DNA from: an uncultured Prevotellaceae bacterium
Lineage (GTDB): Bacteria; Bacteroidota; Bacteroidia; Bacteroidales; Bacteroidaceae
Direction of reading: 5' to 3'
DNA: 51,284 bases
Assembly: GCA_902779455.1 (NCBI GenBank)
Contig: CACZBS010000029.1
Coordinates: 1-51,284 of the forward strand
Positions 24,501 to 31,695 of this stretch are shown here, one piece after another (position 1 is the stretch's first letter; every line of letters begins with the position of its first letter). Below the pieces are notes generated by a model that was not told the DNA's origin, made no database searches, and saw only the letters and a program-made list of their open reading frames with translations. A program made the position numbers and the translations under genes.

Positions 24501-25594
24501 CCCGCATCCTCGGTGGCAATCCAGAAGTGGCCGGGGGCCGTCTCCACCATCTGGCGCACCACCTTGCCGCCAAGCTGGCCGGCAGCATAGCTGGGCTCCG
24601 ACCAGACAAACTGGCGGTTGCCCCTCAGGAGGATGTCGACGCCACCAAAATAGCTGCCCACCCAGAGGTTGCCGCGGCGGTCGTTCATGATGCAGTAGAT
24701 GGCGTTGTCGCTCAGGAGTGTCGGCGACTGGAAACGCTGGCGGATGATGTCGATGGGGCCGTCGGGGCGGATGACGGTGATGCCCCGCTCGGTGCCCAGC
24801 CAGATGTTGTGGTCGGCATCCTCCGTGATACAGCGGACGATGCCGTTGGACAGCTGGCCAGGCATGAAGACTTCCGACTGGCCGCTGGCGAGGTCGATGC
24901 GCATGACGCCCTGACCGTTGCGACCCAGCCAGAGGCGGCCGGCATGGTCGAAGGTCATGGGCATGATGCCGTCGATGCCGGTGGTGAAGGCTTCATAGAT
25001 AGACGGATCCAGGCGGGTAATCTTCGTCAACGACGCGTCGTAGGAATAGATGGAGGAGTTGCTGGCCACGTAGAGCCGGTCGTCAGGGCTGACGGCCATT
25101 GAGACGATGAAGCCGATCTCGAGCGAGGGATACTGCACGAAGCTGTCGGTCGGCTCGTCGTAGACGCTGAGGTTGTCACCGCCGCCGATGATCTTGCCGT
25201 CGGAGGTCTCGACGAGACTGAGCACATGCTCGGTGGAGCCGTGGTAGGTGGCGAAGTCGTCGGTGGCAGGGCGGTAGCGGCTGATGCCCGACTCAGTGCA
25301 CACCCACAGACGGCCTTTGGAGTCGCAGCGGATGACCTTGATGAAGTTGTTGGAGAGCGAGGTGGTGTCGCCGTCGTCATGGAAGTAGGTGCGCATCTCA
25401 TAGCCGTCGTAGCAGACGAGGCCGTTGCGGGTGCCTATCCAGATGTTTCCCTTCTGGTCCTGAGCCATGGTCTCCACCTGCTGATGGGGCAGTCCGTCCT
25501 GGCTGGTCAGATGGCGGAAGCGATAGTCGGCGGCTGAGACGGCAGCACAGCCAGCGACGAGGACGAGGGCAAAGAGAAGGCGCAGGTGATTCAT
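21572..25594 (-). CDS. Hybrid two-component system (HTCS) sensor-regulator
   Basis: A protein of about 1340 residues combining sensor kinase and regulator, the usual switch of Bacteroidetes glycan loci. The ATG at 25594 (MNHLRLLFALVLVAGCAAVS) is preferred because it overlaps the upstream stop as ATGA and gives a signal peptide. The periplasmic part holds two-component-propeller repeats (GNIWIGTRNGLVCYDGYEMR, GRLWVATTQGLRWYD) and a Y_Y_Y domain. A membrane helix lies at about 765-795 and the HisKA domain at about 825 with FFTTVSHELKTPLSLI. HATPase motifs include DTGIGIAEEELQNIFNRYYQ, the receiver domain has VSDVMMPEMDGVEL (Asp about 1140), and an AraC-type HTH ends the protein (GFSDPNYFSKTFKKHVGVSP). 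It presumably senses an oligosaccharide from the target glycan. Confidence 0.95.
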   Translation of the reverse strand: MNHLRLLFALVLVAGCAAVSAADYRFRHLTSQDGLPHQQVETMAQDQKGNIWIGTRNGLVCYDGYEMRTYFHDDGDTTSLSNNFIKVIRCDSKGRLWVCTESGISRYRPATDDFATYHGSTEHVLSLVETSDGKIIGGGDNLSVYDEPTDSFVQYPSLEIGFIVSMAVSPDDRLYVASNSSIYSYDASLTKITRLDPSIYEAFTTGIDGIMPMTFDHAGRLWLGRNGQGVMRIDLASGQSEVFMPGQLSNGIVRCITEDADHNIWLGTERGITVIRPDGPIDIIRQRFQSPTLLSDNAIYCIMNDRRGNLWVGSYFGGVDILLRGNRQFVWSEPSYAAGQLGGKVVRQMVETAPGHFWIATEDAGVVLYDEASGVFTPFASPQADMGTNVHALHYDAASGEMWIGTFRRGLFRYHLPSRTMRSYKLTHGLPSDAIFDFVRDRQGRLWVATTQGLRWYDPATDSFQSSSDEQLNMVFVYCLSTDAQGHIWAGSSNAGLFCIDGQTGRVSHWTRQDSALPDNYVTCLHTDSTGRLWIGTNNNGLLYMDAPYKDIKPFDADAQLSNATICALSEDNRRQLWITTGRGLYRYDLRQHALKRFTTQDGLPTNQFNFSSALLTTDGHMLFGTVDGLVTLGLQPSADSREADDLRPLTVHLAALSLGGQIVTAKSVDTPLRQALDDADTIRLSHDQARSFTIKYGVIEPGQNSSVEYQQWFEGIDRDWHSVGSERRFNGYNLRPGTYRLHLRANTTNGGWDEMPERTLVIIVRPPFYLSSWAFLFYALLAAALVYVAWRVVNGRMRSRNEVQLARMEKSKIEEVDRAKFDFFTTVSHELKTPLSLIVAPLRSIARQELSEENRAHLAMAVKNTRKMESLINELVTFNKIETDQFPFYVQKGNPLEFIARSVQSFTEAARSRGLQLSVTTEDNGEDVWFSPDYVERILSNLLSNALKFTPEGGAVSVRASIVEQQGLTCLQFSVADTGIGIAEEELQNIFNRYYQTKRGHNVNNSGWGIGLSLVKRLVDVHHGTIDVSSQLGQGSTFTCRLCADAKAFDAKSLITDDKVIVPLSQYEFRTTTIPDDQTTNTPADQTANPPTDQTLLIVEDNTDLLDFLCQYFAKDYRVLRAGNGREALDVVSQQPVDMVVSDVMMPEMDGVELCQKLKSTVETSHIPVILLTAKSDTADVVAGYKSGAEAYVTKPFEPEVLSLQIKNILQLQKTRQTEVQEATGEADLEATSLNELDKQFIRQISDLVDRNIDNSDFSVADITRELLVSRSLLHTKMKSLVGLSMGDYIRKKRLDRACQMLRQGSSVSETAYATGFSDPNYFSKTFKKHVGVSPSEFK

Positions 25595-26685
25595 CGGCTG
25601 AGATATTTCCGGCCGTCCCTGACTGACAGCAACGGCGTGAAGCAATGACTCTCAGCCCATGAGCGGCCTAAGAGATCGAAGGATTCACGTGGGCGAAGGG
25701 CTGACGGCTCCACGACGGGGTCGATGCCGGCCCGGCCGGGCGTGGTGGGGCGGATGATGGGGTCGTCGGTCAACTGCAGTCTGTTGCCCGAGAACTCCAT
25801 CGTGCCGATGTACATGCGGCGGGGTGCGACGACAGTCTCGGAGTGGTGGGCGTGGAAGACGATGCGCAGGCGCCCCTCCTTGTCGGTGAAGAGCGAGTGA
25901 TGGCCCGTGCCGACGAGGTCCTCCACACGTCGGACGATGGGGTTGCCGGCATACTTCTGCCATGAGGGTGTGGCACCGCCGAGGGTGGAGAGCGAGCGGG
26001 TCATGGCATAGCCCACGGCATAGTCCTGCGAGCGGTAGTCATTGCCCGAATAGGTGAGGTAGTAGATGGTGTTGTGCTTCCAAATGAAGGGTCCCTCGTT
26101 GACGCGGCCCAGGAGGTTCTCCCACGACTGGCTGACGGCGAAGCAGCGACGTAGCGTCTCCGGCTTCGGCGTGACGAGGTCGTCGTCGAGCTCGCACATC
26201 CAGATGCAGTTGCCGTCGGTGAAGCGCACGAAGAAGCAGTAGGTCTTGCCCCGGTCCTCGTCGAAGAAGACGCTCGAGTCGATGCACTTCTCGTCGCCAA
26301 GCATGTTCTCCATCATGCGTCCGCCCACCTGTTTGAACGGCCCTTTGGGCGAATCGGCCGTGGCCACGTAGAGGTGCTCGTTGGCCGAGAAATACATGTA
26401 GTACTTTCCATTCCTGTGATACACCTCGGGAGCCCAGAACCACTGCTCTTCGGTGCAGTTGTCCTTATGGAGGGCCAGTGCGTCGAGCTTGCGCCACCCG
26501 AGCAGGTCGGTCGACGTCCAGACCTCGATGCCGTTGGCGTCGTGGGTGCCATAGGCGTAGTAGGTGTCGCCGTCGAGCAGGATGAAGGGGTCGGCCAGCG
26601 GCACGATGCTGCGGTCCTGAGCCTTGGCAGCCAGTGACAGAAGACAAAGAATAGAAACGAAGAGAAATGCACGAGTCTGTTTCAT
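25591..26685 (-). CDS. GH43-family glycosidase
   Basis: A 364-residue secreted enzyme with a signal peptide (FLFVSILCLLSLAAKAQ|D). The family 43 acidic residues are Asp in PLADPFILLDGDTYYAYGTH, Asp in KCIDSSVFFDEDRGKTYCFF and Glu in RVNEGPFIWKHNTIYYLTYS. The WFWAPEVYHRNGKYYMYFSA segment is typical of arabinan- or xylan-acting members. The C terminus ends SVRDGRKYLSR, similar to the sorting-type tail of the preceding protein. The start overlaps the previous stop codon (ATGA), and its own stop overlaps the HTCS start, so the three genes are coupled. Substrate is uncertain. Confidence 0.88.
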   Translation of the reverse strand: MKQTRAFLFVSILCLLSLAAKAQDRSIVPLADPFILLDGDTYYAYGTHDANGIEVWTSTDLLGWRKLDALALHKDNCTEEQWFWAPEVYHRNGKYYMYFSANEHLYVATADSPKGPFKQVGGRMMENMLGDEKCIDSSVFFDEDRGKTYCFFVRFTDGNCIWMCELDDDLVTPKPETLRRCFAVSQSWENLLGRVNEGPFIWKHNTIYYLTYSGNDYRSQDYAVGYAMTRSLSTLGGATPSWQKYAGNPIVRRVEDLVGTGHHSLFTDKEGRLRIVFHAHHSETVVAPRRMYIGTMEFSGNRLQLTDDPIIRPTTPGRAGIDPVVEPSALRPRESFDLLGRSWAESHCFTPLLSVRDGRKYLSR

Positions 26686-28517
26686 TTGGTCAAGTATTTA
26701 CGTCCGTTACGGATGGTTATGAGTTGATAGTTGGAATAATCACGATGGCCGATGCGGCGTCCCTGCAAGTCATAGCAGCGCTCATCGATGACCGCCGGAC
26801 GGCGGAGGACACCGACGGCCGCATCTTCGGGCATGGTGCCCAGGCGCAGCTCCATCCAGGTGAAGGGCCGCGAGGCGCGGGCGTCGGGGATGGTCTCGGT
26901 GAAGGCCGTGCCCTGACGGTTGTCAGTACACTCCAGGGCGAAGGCCAGACGACGGTCGAGGGGCGGCGCGGCCAATTCGAGTCCGCTCCAGGGGATAGCC
27001 ACCTCGACGACGTAGTTGGTTGAAGCCTGCTTCGTGACGATGCGTGCCGCCACGATGGCCTTGTCGGCATTGCGCCACGAGCTGCCGTTGCCGCGAAGCA
27101 GCCGGTAGAGCGTGCCGTCGGGGCGGATCATCAGTTCGTAGCAGTCGGTGGCGGGCTTGTCGTTCACCTCGCCCGACACGTCGAGCAGCAGCGTCAGGGC
27201 GTCGGCGTTGGCACCGTTGGGCACGAGGGTGCGGTCGCTGACGCGCGCCACGACGTAGAGAGAGTCGCGGTCGTAGGCCAGGTCGGCGGCCACGCGGGTG
27301 CCTGTCTGCGAGCCCAGCAGGATTTGCGTCGCGGTGCGCGTCTTATAGCCCTCGTTGGCCGTGACGCGACCGTCGACGGCGGGCTGTCCGTAGGGTGCGG
27401 TGAGTTGTCGGACAGGATAGCCCTTGATCATCTCGATGTTGCCGGCAATGCCACTGACGGCGACGACGACGCCCGTGTCGATGACGGCGAGCGAGTTCCA
27501 GAGGCCCTCCTCGTTGGCCCCGATGCTGAAGGGCACCGACATGGCCTTGAAGTCGCGGGCCTCGCTGTTGCCCACGGCGACGCGCATCTGCAGCTTGCCG
27601 TTGTTGTCGTAGCTCGACTGATAGCTCATCACCGTCTCGCCCCAGGGCAGCACGCGCAGATAGGGGGCGCCGCCCGTGGCCGTCGGGCAGTAGCTGAGGT
27701 TGAGCGTCTTGGCGCGGTTGCGGTCAGCGGCGTCGACCCAGTAGCCGTCGTGCCAGTTGTTGGCCAGCGTCGTGCGGACGGTCGTGGGGAAAAAGTCGCC
27801 ATAGCCCCAGCCGTTGTCCTCGATGATGACAACAATCTCCGACTGGTCGCGGAGCAGCACCGGCACGGGCATGCCGTCGCGGAAGCCTTGACGGTAGCAG
27901 ATCTTCTGAGCCTTGGTCCACGTCAGTCCGCCGTCCTTGGAGCGGCACATCGAGATCTGTTGGTCGCCGTTCATCGTGTAGGGGCCCTCGTCGGCAAAGT
28001 AGAGCTGCACCTCGCCCGAGGGCAGTTCGACCATCGAGGGCTCCCAGCAACCGTCGCTGAACGTATGGTGGGCATCGTTGACGAAGATCTCGTTGCTCCA
28101 GGTGCGCCCATTGTCGGTGCTGCGCCGGCAGCGGATGCCGAACTTGCGGTCCTCGCTGTAGGGAGCCGAGGGGCGTGGGTTGTAGGCGACGATGATGGTA
28201 CCGTCGGTGAGCTGGATGAGGTCGGGCACGGCCTCAGCCACGCCGGCGGGGTTAGGGGCGATAAGTGTGGCAGCCCCCCAGTTGGTCCCCTTGTTCGTGC
28301 TGTAGGCCACCTTGATGCCGCCGCTCTCGCAGACGGCCATCAGCCGTCCGTCCTGCAACTCGATGAGGCGGGCATAGCCGCCACCATTGAAGATGGTGGT
28401 GCGGGTGGCAGTGTCCCAGAAGATGCGTGAGCCGGCGTAAGGCTCCACGCCGGCGGCCCGAACCGCCAGCGTGGAAACCATCATGGTCATCAGAAAAAGA
28501 AACTTCTTCATCATCAT
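26682..28517 (-). CDS. Sialidase-fold glycosidase (possibly GH93-like) with CBM9-like domain
   Basis: A 611-residue secreted protein (signal peptide KKFLFLMTMMVSTLAVRAAG). The first 370 residues form a six-bladed propeller with BNR/Asp-box repeats (STDNGRTWS, SKDGGLTWT) and the segment GCWEPSMVELPSGEVQLYFA. This pattern fits sialidase-superfamily enzymes; exo-alpha-1,5-arabinanases of family GH93 share it, and that would suit the arabinose-related neighbours, but GH33 cannot be excluded. The C-terminal part (about 385-575) looks like a CBM9-type domain (DLAYDRDSLYVVARVSDRTL). The last residues CYDLQGRRIG, then ITIRNGRKYLTK, look like a sorting tail. Which Met in MMMKKF starts translation is not decided. 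Confidence 0.72.
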   Translation of the reverse strand: MMMKKFLFLMTMMVSTLAVRAAGVEPYAGSRIFWDTATRTTIFNGGGYARLIELQDGRLMAVCESGGIKVAYSTNKGTNWGAATLIAPNPAGVAEAVPDLIQLTDGTIIVAYNPRPSAPYSEDRKFGIRCRRSTDNGRTWSNEIFVNDAHHTFSDGCWEPSMVELPSGEVQLYFADEGPYTMNGDQQISMCRSKDGGLTWTKAQKICYRQGFRDGMPVPVLLRDQSEIVVIIEDNGWGYGDFFPTTVRTTLANNWHDGYWVDAADRNRAKTLNLSYCPTATGGAPYLRVLPWGETVMSYQSSYDNNGKLQMRVAVGNSEARDFKAMSVPFSIGANEEGLWNSLAVIDTGVVVAVSGIAGNIEMIKGYPVRQLTAPYGQPAVDGRVTANEGYKTRTATQILLGSQTGTRVAADLAYDRDSLYVVARVSDRTLVPNGANADALTLLLDVSGEVNDKPATDCYELMIRPDGTLYRLLRGNGSSWRNADKAIVAARIVTKQASTNYVVEVAIPWSGLELAAPPLDRRLAFALECTDNRQGTAFTETIPDARASRPFTWMELRLGTMPEDAAVGVLRRPAVIDERCYDLQGRRIGHRDYSNYQLITIRNGRKYLTK

Positions 28518-28555
28518 TCACCAATCATTGTTCATTGTACATTATTCATTGTACA

Positions 28556-29518
28556 TTATTCATTCACAAACTCCACCCTCGTGACAGCCTGCAGCTGCGG
28601 GTTAGCCGTATGCGAACGCACCAGCGTGTACTGGGCATCGCGCTGGAGGGTGCTGCCCGAGCTGACCTCGCGGCCGTCAGCCAGGAGCCGGACGTCGTCG
28701 TCGAGGGTGAACTCGAGGCGCGTGCCGTCGCCGACAGCATAGGTCAGCAGGTCCTGATAGTAGGCCGAGCGGGTGAGCTTGGGCGCGGTGCCGTCGACGG
28801 TGAGCGACTTGAACTCAGGATAGATCATGCCGCAGAGCCGATAGTCGTGCTGAATGCCCGAGCCCGAGACGACGCGGATCTGATGGTCGGTGTTCAGGGC
28901 GTAGTAGTTGCGGGCCACGTAGGGTTCGCCGTCGATGAAGACCTTGGCCGAGTCGCTGCCCACCTCGATGGTGAGTCGCTGGCGGGCGGCGTTGACGTTC
29001 ATCTCGCGGTTGTTGTAGAGCTGCTTGGTGGGCAGACACAACAACCAGTCGTCGCCTTGCTGGCGGGCCATATAGACGTTGGGCGTCACGGTCGTGTAGA
29101 TGGCGTCGATGGTGGTCACCTGGTCAGTCACCTCCACGTCGAACGACATGCTGTCCTGGCGGAGCGAGCCGCCCATGTAGGTGTCGTAGGTCGAGGCGAC
29201 GCAGACCACATGGAACCGTCCGGGCACGGAGTAGGAATAGGTCAGCAGGTCCTTGTTGACCACGAATCCCGTGTTGCTGGAGTCGCGCAGGGCATACTGA
29301 TGGTCCTTGTCGCCGGTGTAGACGACCACCTGGTCGGCCACGCCGGTGAAGTGGAGCGTCATCGACTCGTTGACCTCCAGCTGCTGCTTGTCCACCCTGA
29401 CCTGAGCCACGGGCGTGCGGGCCTCCTGGTTGTCGTCGCTGCAGGCGGTGAGGAGGGCGAGGGCTGCGCAGCAGGCGCAGCACACTCGGCAGAGCCGTGC
29501 TATTTGTCTGATTTTCAT
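28556..29518 (-). CDS. Outer-membrane lipoprotein of the glycan locus
   Basis: A 320-residue lipoprotein. The signal peptide is unusually Cys-rich (RLCRVCCACCAALALLTACS) and ends in the lipobox LLTAC|S, followed by acidic DDNQE, a pattern that favours surface exposure in Bacteroidetes. The rest is beta-rich with Ig-like or PKD-like sequence (VDKQQLEVNESMTLHFTGVA). I do not recognise a named family. It occupies the place after susD where surface glycan-binding proteins (SusE/F-type) are usually encoded, so a glycan-binding role is likely by position. Confidence 0.65.
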   Translation of the reverse strand: MKIRQIARLCRVCCACCAALALLTACSDDNQEARTPVAQVRVDKQQLEVNESMTLHFTGVADQVVVYTGDKDHQYALRDSSNTGFVVNKDLLTYSYSVPGRFHVVCVASTYDTYMGGSLRQDSMSFDVEVTDQVTTIDAIYTTVTPNVYMARQQGDDWLLCLPTKQLYNNREMNVNAARQRLTIEVGSDSAKVFIDGEPYVARNYYALNTDHQIRVVSGSGIQHDYRLCGMIYPEFKSLTVDGTAPKLTRSAYYQDLLTYAVGDGTRLEFTLDDDVRLLADGREVSSGSTLQRDAQYTLVRSHTANPQLQAVTRVEFVNE

Positions 29519-29584
29519 TCTTTTTTCTTTTTTATAACGTTCGTCATTGTTCTTTTATTGCAAACGCAATTCTCAATTCTTTGA

Positions 29585-29924
29585 ATTTAGAGTTTAGAGT
29601 TTAGAGCTTAGAATTTAGAGTTTAGAATTTAGAGTTATTCTCGCTTCGCTGCGATTAAGAAGTAAGAATTTAGAATTATGCCGCGTCGGTCAATTCTTAA
29701 TTCACAACTCATAATTCTTAATTCATAACTCATAATTCTTAATTCATAACTCATAATTCTTAATTCATAACTCATAATTCTTAATTCATAACTCATAATT
29801 CTTAATTCATAACTCCTAATCGCCGAAGGCGACAACTCTTAATTCTTAACTCTTAATTCTTAATTCATAACTCCTAATCGCCGAAGGCGACAACTCTTAA
29901 TTCTTAACTCTTAATTCTCAACTC
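29585..29924. repeat. AT-rich 21-bp tandem repeats between susD and lipoprotein
   Basis: The stretch between the SusD and lipoprotein genes consists of a TTTAGAGTTTAGAG block (29585-29636), then about six units of CATAACTCATAATTCTTAATT (about 29695-29815), and then CGCCGAAGGCGACAACTCTT (twice) with further AATTCTTAACTCTT units. An open frame encoding repeated SYELRIM peptides results from the repeat and is not a gene. The 406-bp gap has no other content. Confidence 0.85.
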
Positions 29925-31655
29925 TTAATAGCCCGGGTTCTGTTCGACGACGCCGTTCGACATGTCGATCTCGTTCTGCGGAATGGGCAGATGCTCATGG
30001 ATGCCCTCGCGGAAGTAGAGGCCGCGGCTGTTGGGGCGCGAGCGTCCGAAGGTGTGGAGCACCGAGGCGGCGCGGCCCTGACGGACGAGGTCGAAGTAGC
30101 GGTCCCACTCGAAGGCCATCTCCATGCGGCGCTCCTGCCAGATCTGATCGCGCACGTAGCCGTAAGAGCCGGGCTGATAGAGGCGGGTGCTGCCGTTGAT
30201 GGTGTTCACCTGCGCCTTGCACATGTTGAGCTTCTGCAGCGCGCCCTCGCGGTCGCCCGTCTCATTGAGGGCCTCGGCCTGCATGAGGACAATCTCGACA
30301 TAGCGCATCAGGCGGCGGTTGCGGCCGTTGTCGCCGGCATACTGCGGGCGGTCCTTCTTGGGTGTGTACCACTTGAGCGACACGTGGCGTCCCTCGCCGC
30401 CCTGCCATATCTCGCCGTCGGGCGTGTTGCCCTGATGGTGGATGGTGAACTCCTTGCGGATGTCGTCGCCGAAGAGCGAGGTGAGGATCTCGCTGGTGGC
30501 ATACATGGCCGTGGTGCCCACGTCGAAGTGCTCGATGCCGGCGCCCTCGTTGGTGTCGCCGCCCGTGCCGTCGGCACTCTCCTTGAAGACGACCTCGAAG
30601 ACGGAGCCACGGCAGAACTCGCCGTCGGCATACCACTGATAGACGTAGGCCCAGCGGTCGCCGCCGGAGAGGGGCTGGCCGTAGTAGTCGCGATACTCCA
30701 GCGAATAGACGTTGGCCATCGACTCCATGGGCGTGTCGGCTGTCTCGTAGGGGTCGGTCGGGGTGTTCAGCTCGCGCGGCTTGAACCACAGGCGCCGGCG
30801 CAGCGACTCCCAGTCCTCCTTTCCGTCGTAGCGGAGCAGCTCGCCCATGGTGAGCTGGGCGCCGTCGATGATGTAGGCGCCGAGGCGGGTCATCTCCTCC
30901 CACTTCTCGCTCGCGACGCCCGGCCGGGCCTGATACATGAGCACCTTCATCAGCAGGCCGAGGGCAGCGCCGCGCGTGGCCTTGCCCGTCTCCTGAGCGC
31001 CCCAGACGGAGGGCAGCATGACGGCTGCCTCGCGCAGGTCGCGCTCGATGTAGGCATAACATTCGGCCTCGGTGCTGCGGGGGATGACGAGCCGGTCGAC
31101 CGTCTCCACCTCGGGCCGCAGGGGCACGCCGCCGAAGGTCTTCACGAGGTTAAAGTAGTAGAGCGCGCGCAGGAACTTGGCCTGTCCGTAGATGCGGCGC
31201 ACCTGCTGGTAGGCGGTATAGGCCGAGGTCGACAGCTGCACGCGGTCGATGTTGGCGATGACCTGGTTGGCGCGGTGGATGCCGCGGTAGTTGACCTCCC
31301 AGCGCTGGCGTATCCACGTGTTCGACGTGTTGAAACGGAACATGACGAGCTGTCCCATCTGTGAGGCCAGTCCCTCGTCGGTGCCCAGCACGTTGTCGGC
31401 CATGGCTTCGCCGAAGCGCCACTCCTGGTCGTTGTAGGCATCGCTCTGCAGGACGTCGTAGGCGGCGTCGAGGGCCGACTGCATCTTGTAGGGCGTGTCG
31501 TAGTAGGTCTGGTCAGTGGCATTGCCGGTGATCTCCTTGTCGAGGAAGTCGGAGCAGGAGGCGAGGACACAGGTAATAGTGAATAGCGAAAAGTGAAAAA
31601 TTTGCTTCCGCAATATCTTCACCTTATTATATGTTTGCAGTTTGAAGTTAATCAT
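29925..31655 (-). CDS. SusD/RagB-type glycan-binding lipoprotein
   Basis: A 576-residue SusD homologue, the surface lipoprotein that sits on SusC and loads oligosaccharide. The lipobox is TCVLASC|SDFLDKE. The SusD-like fold shows TPYKMQSALDAAYDVLQSD at the N terminus and the SusD C-terminal region LMRYVEIVLMQAEALNETGD, ending LPIPQNEIDMSNGVVEQNPG. The N-terminal 30 residues (MINFKLQTYN, HFSLFTITC) are encoded by AT-rich sequence resembling the junction repeats. It starts 40 bp after susC. It is the partner of the SusC at 31696-34863. Confidence 0.95.
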   Translation of the reverse strand: MINFKLQTYNKVKILRKQIFHFSLFTITCVLASCSDFLDKEITGNATDQTYYDTPYKMQSALDAAYDVLQSDAYNDQEWRFGEAMADNVLGTDEGLASQMGQLVMFRFNTSNTWIRQRWEVNYRGIHRANQVIANIDRVQLSTSAYTAYQQVRRIYGQAKFLRALYYFNLVKTFGGVPLRPEVETVDRLVIPRSTEAECYAYIERDLREAAVMLPSVWGAQETGKATRGAALGLLMKVLMYQARPGVASEKWEEMTRLGAYIIDGAQLTMGELLRYDGKEDWESLRRRLWFKPRELNTPTDPYETADTPMESMANVYSLEYRDYYGQPLSGGDRWAYVYQWYADGEFCRGSVFEVVFKESADGTGGDTNEGAGIEHFDVGTTAMYATSEILTSLFGDDIRKEFTIHHQGNTPDGEIWQGGEGRHVSLKWYTPKKDRPQYAGDNGRNRRLMRYVEIVLMQAEALNETGDREGALQKLNMCKAQVNTINGSTRLYQPGSYGYVRDQIWQERRMEMAFEWDRYFDLVRQGRAASVLHTFGRSRPNSRGLYFREGIHEHLPIPQNEIDMSNGVVEQNPGY

Positions 31656-31695
31656 ACTCCCTAATTCTCAATTCTAAATTCTCAACTCTCAATTC

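Noticed and set aside
26682-28517. Firm call as GH33 sialidase
   Set aside because: The Asp boxes show the sialidase fold only. The neighbouring GH43 and GH78 genes make a GH93-type arabinanase at least as likely, so the call was left open.
29635-29835. A 66-codon frame with repeated SYELRIM units
   Set aside because: It is a translation of the AT-rich 21-bp tandem repeat and has no coding features of its own.
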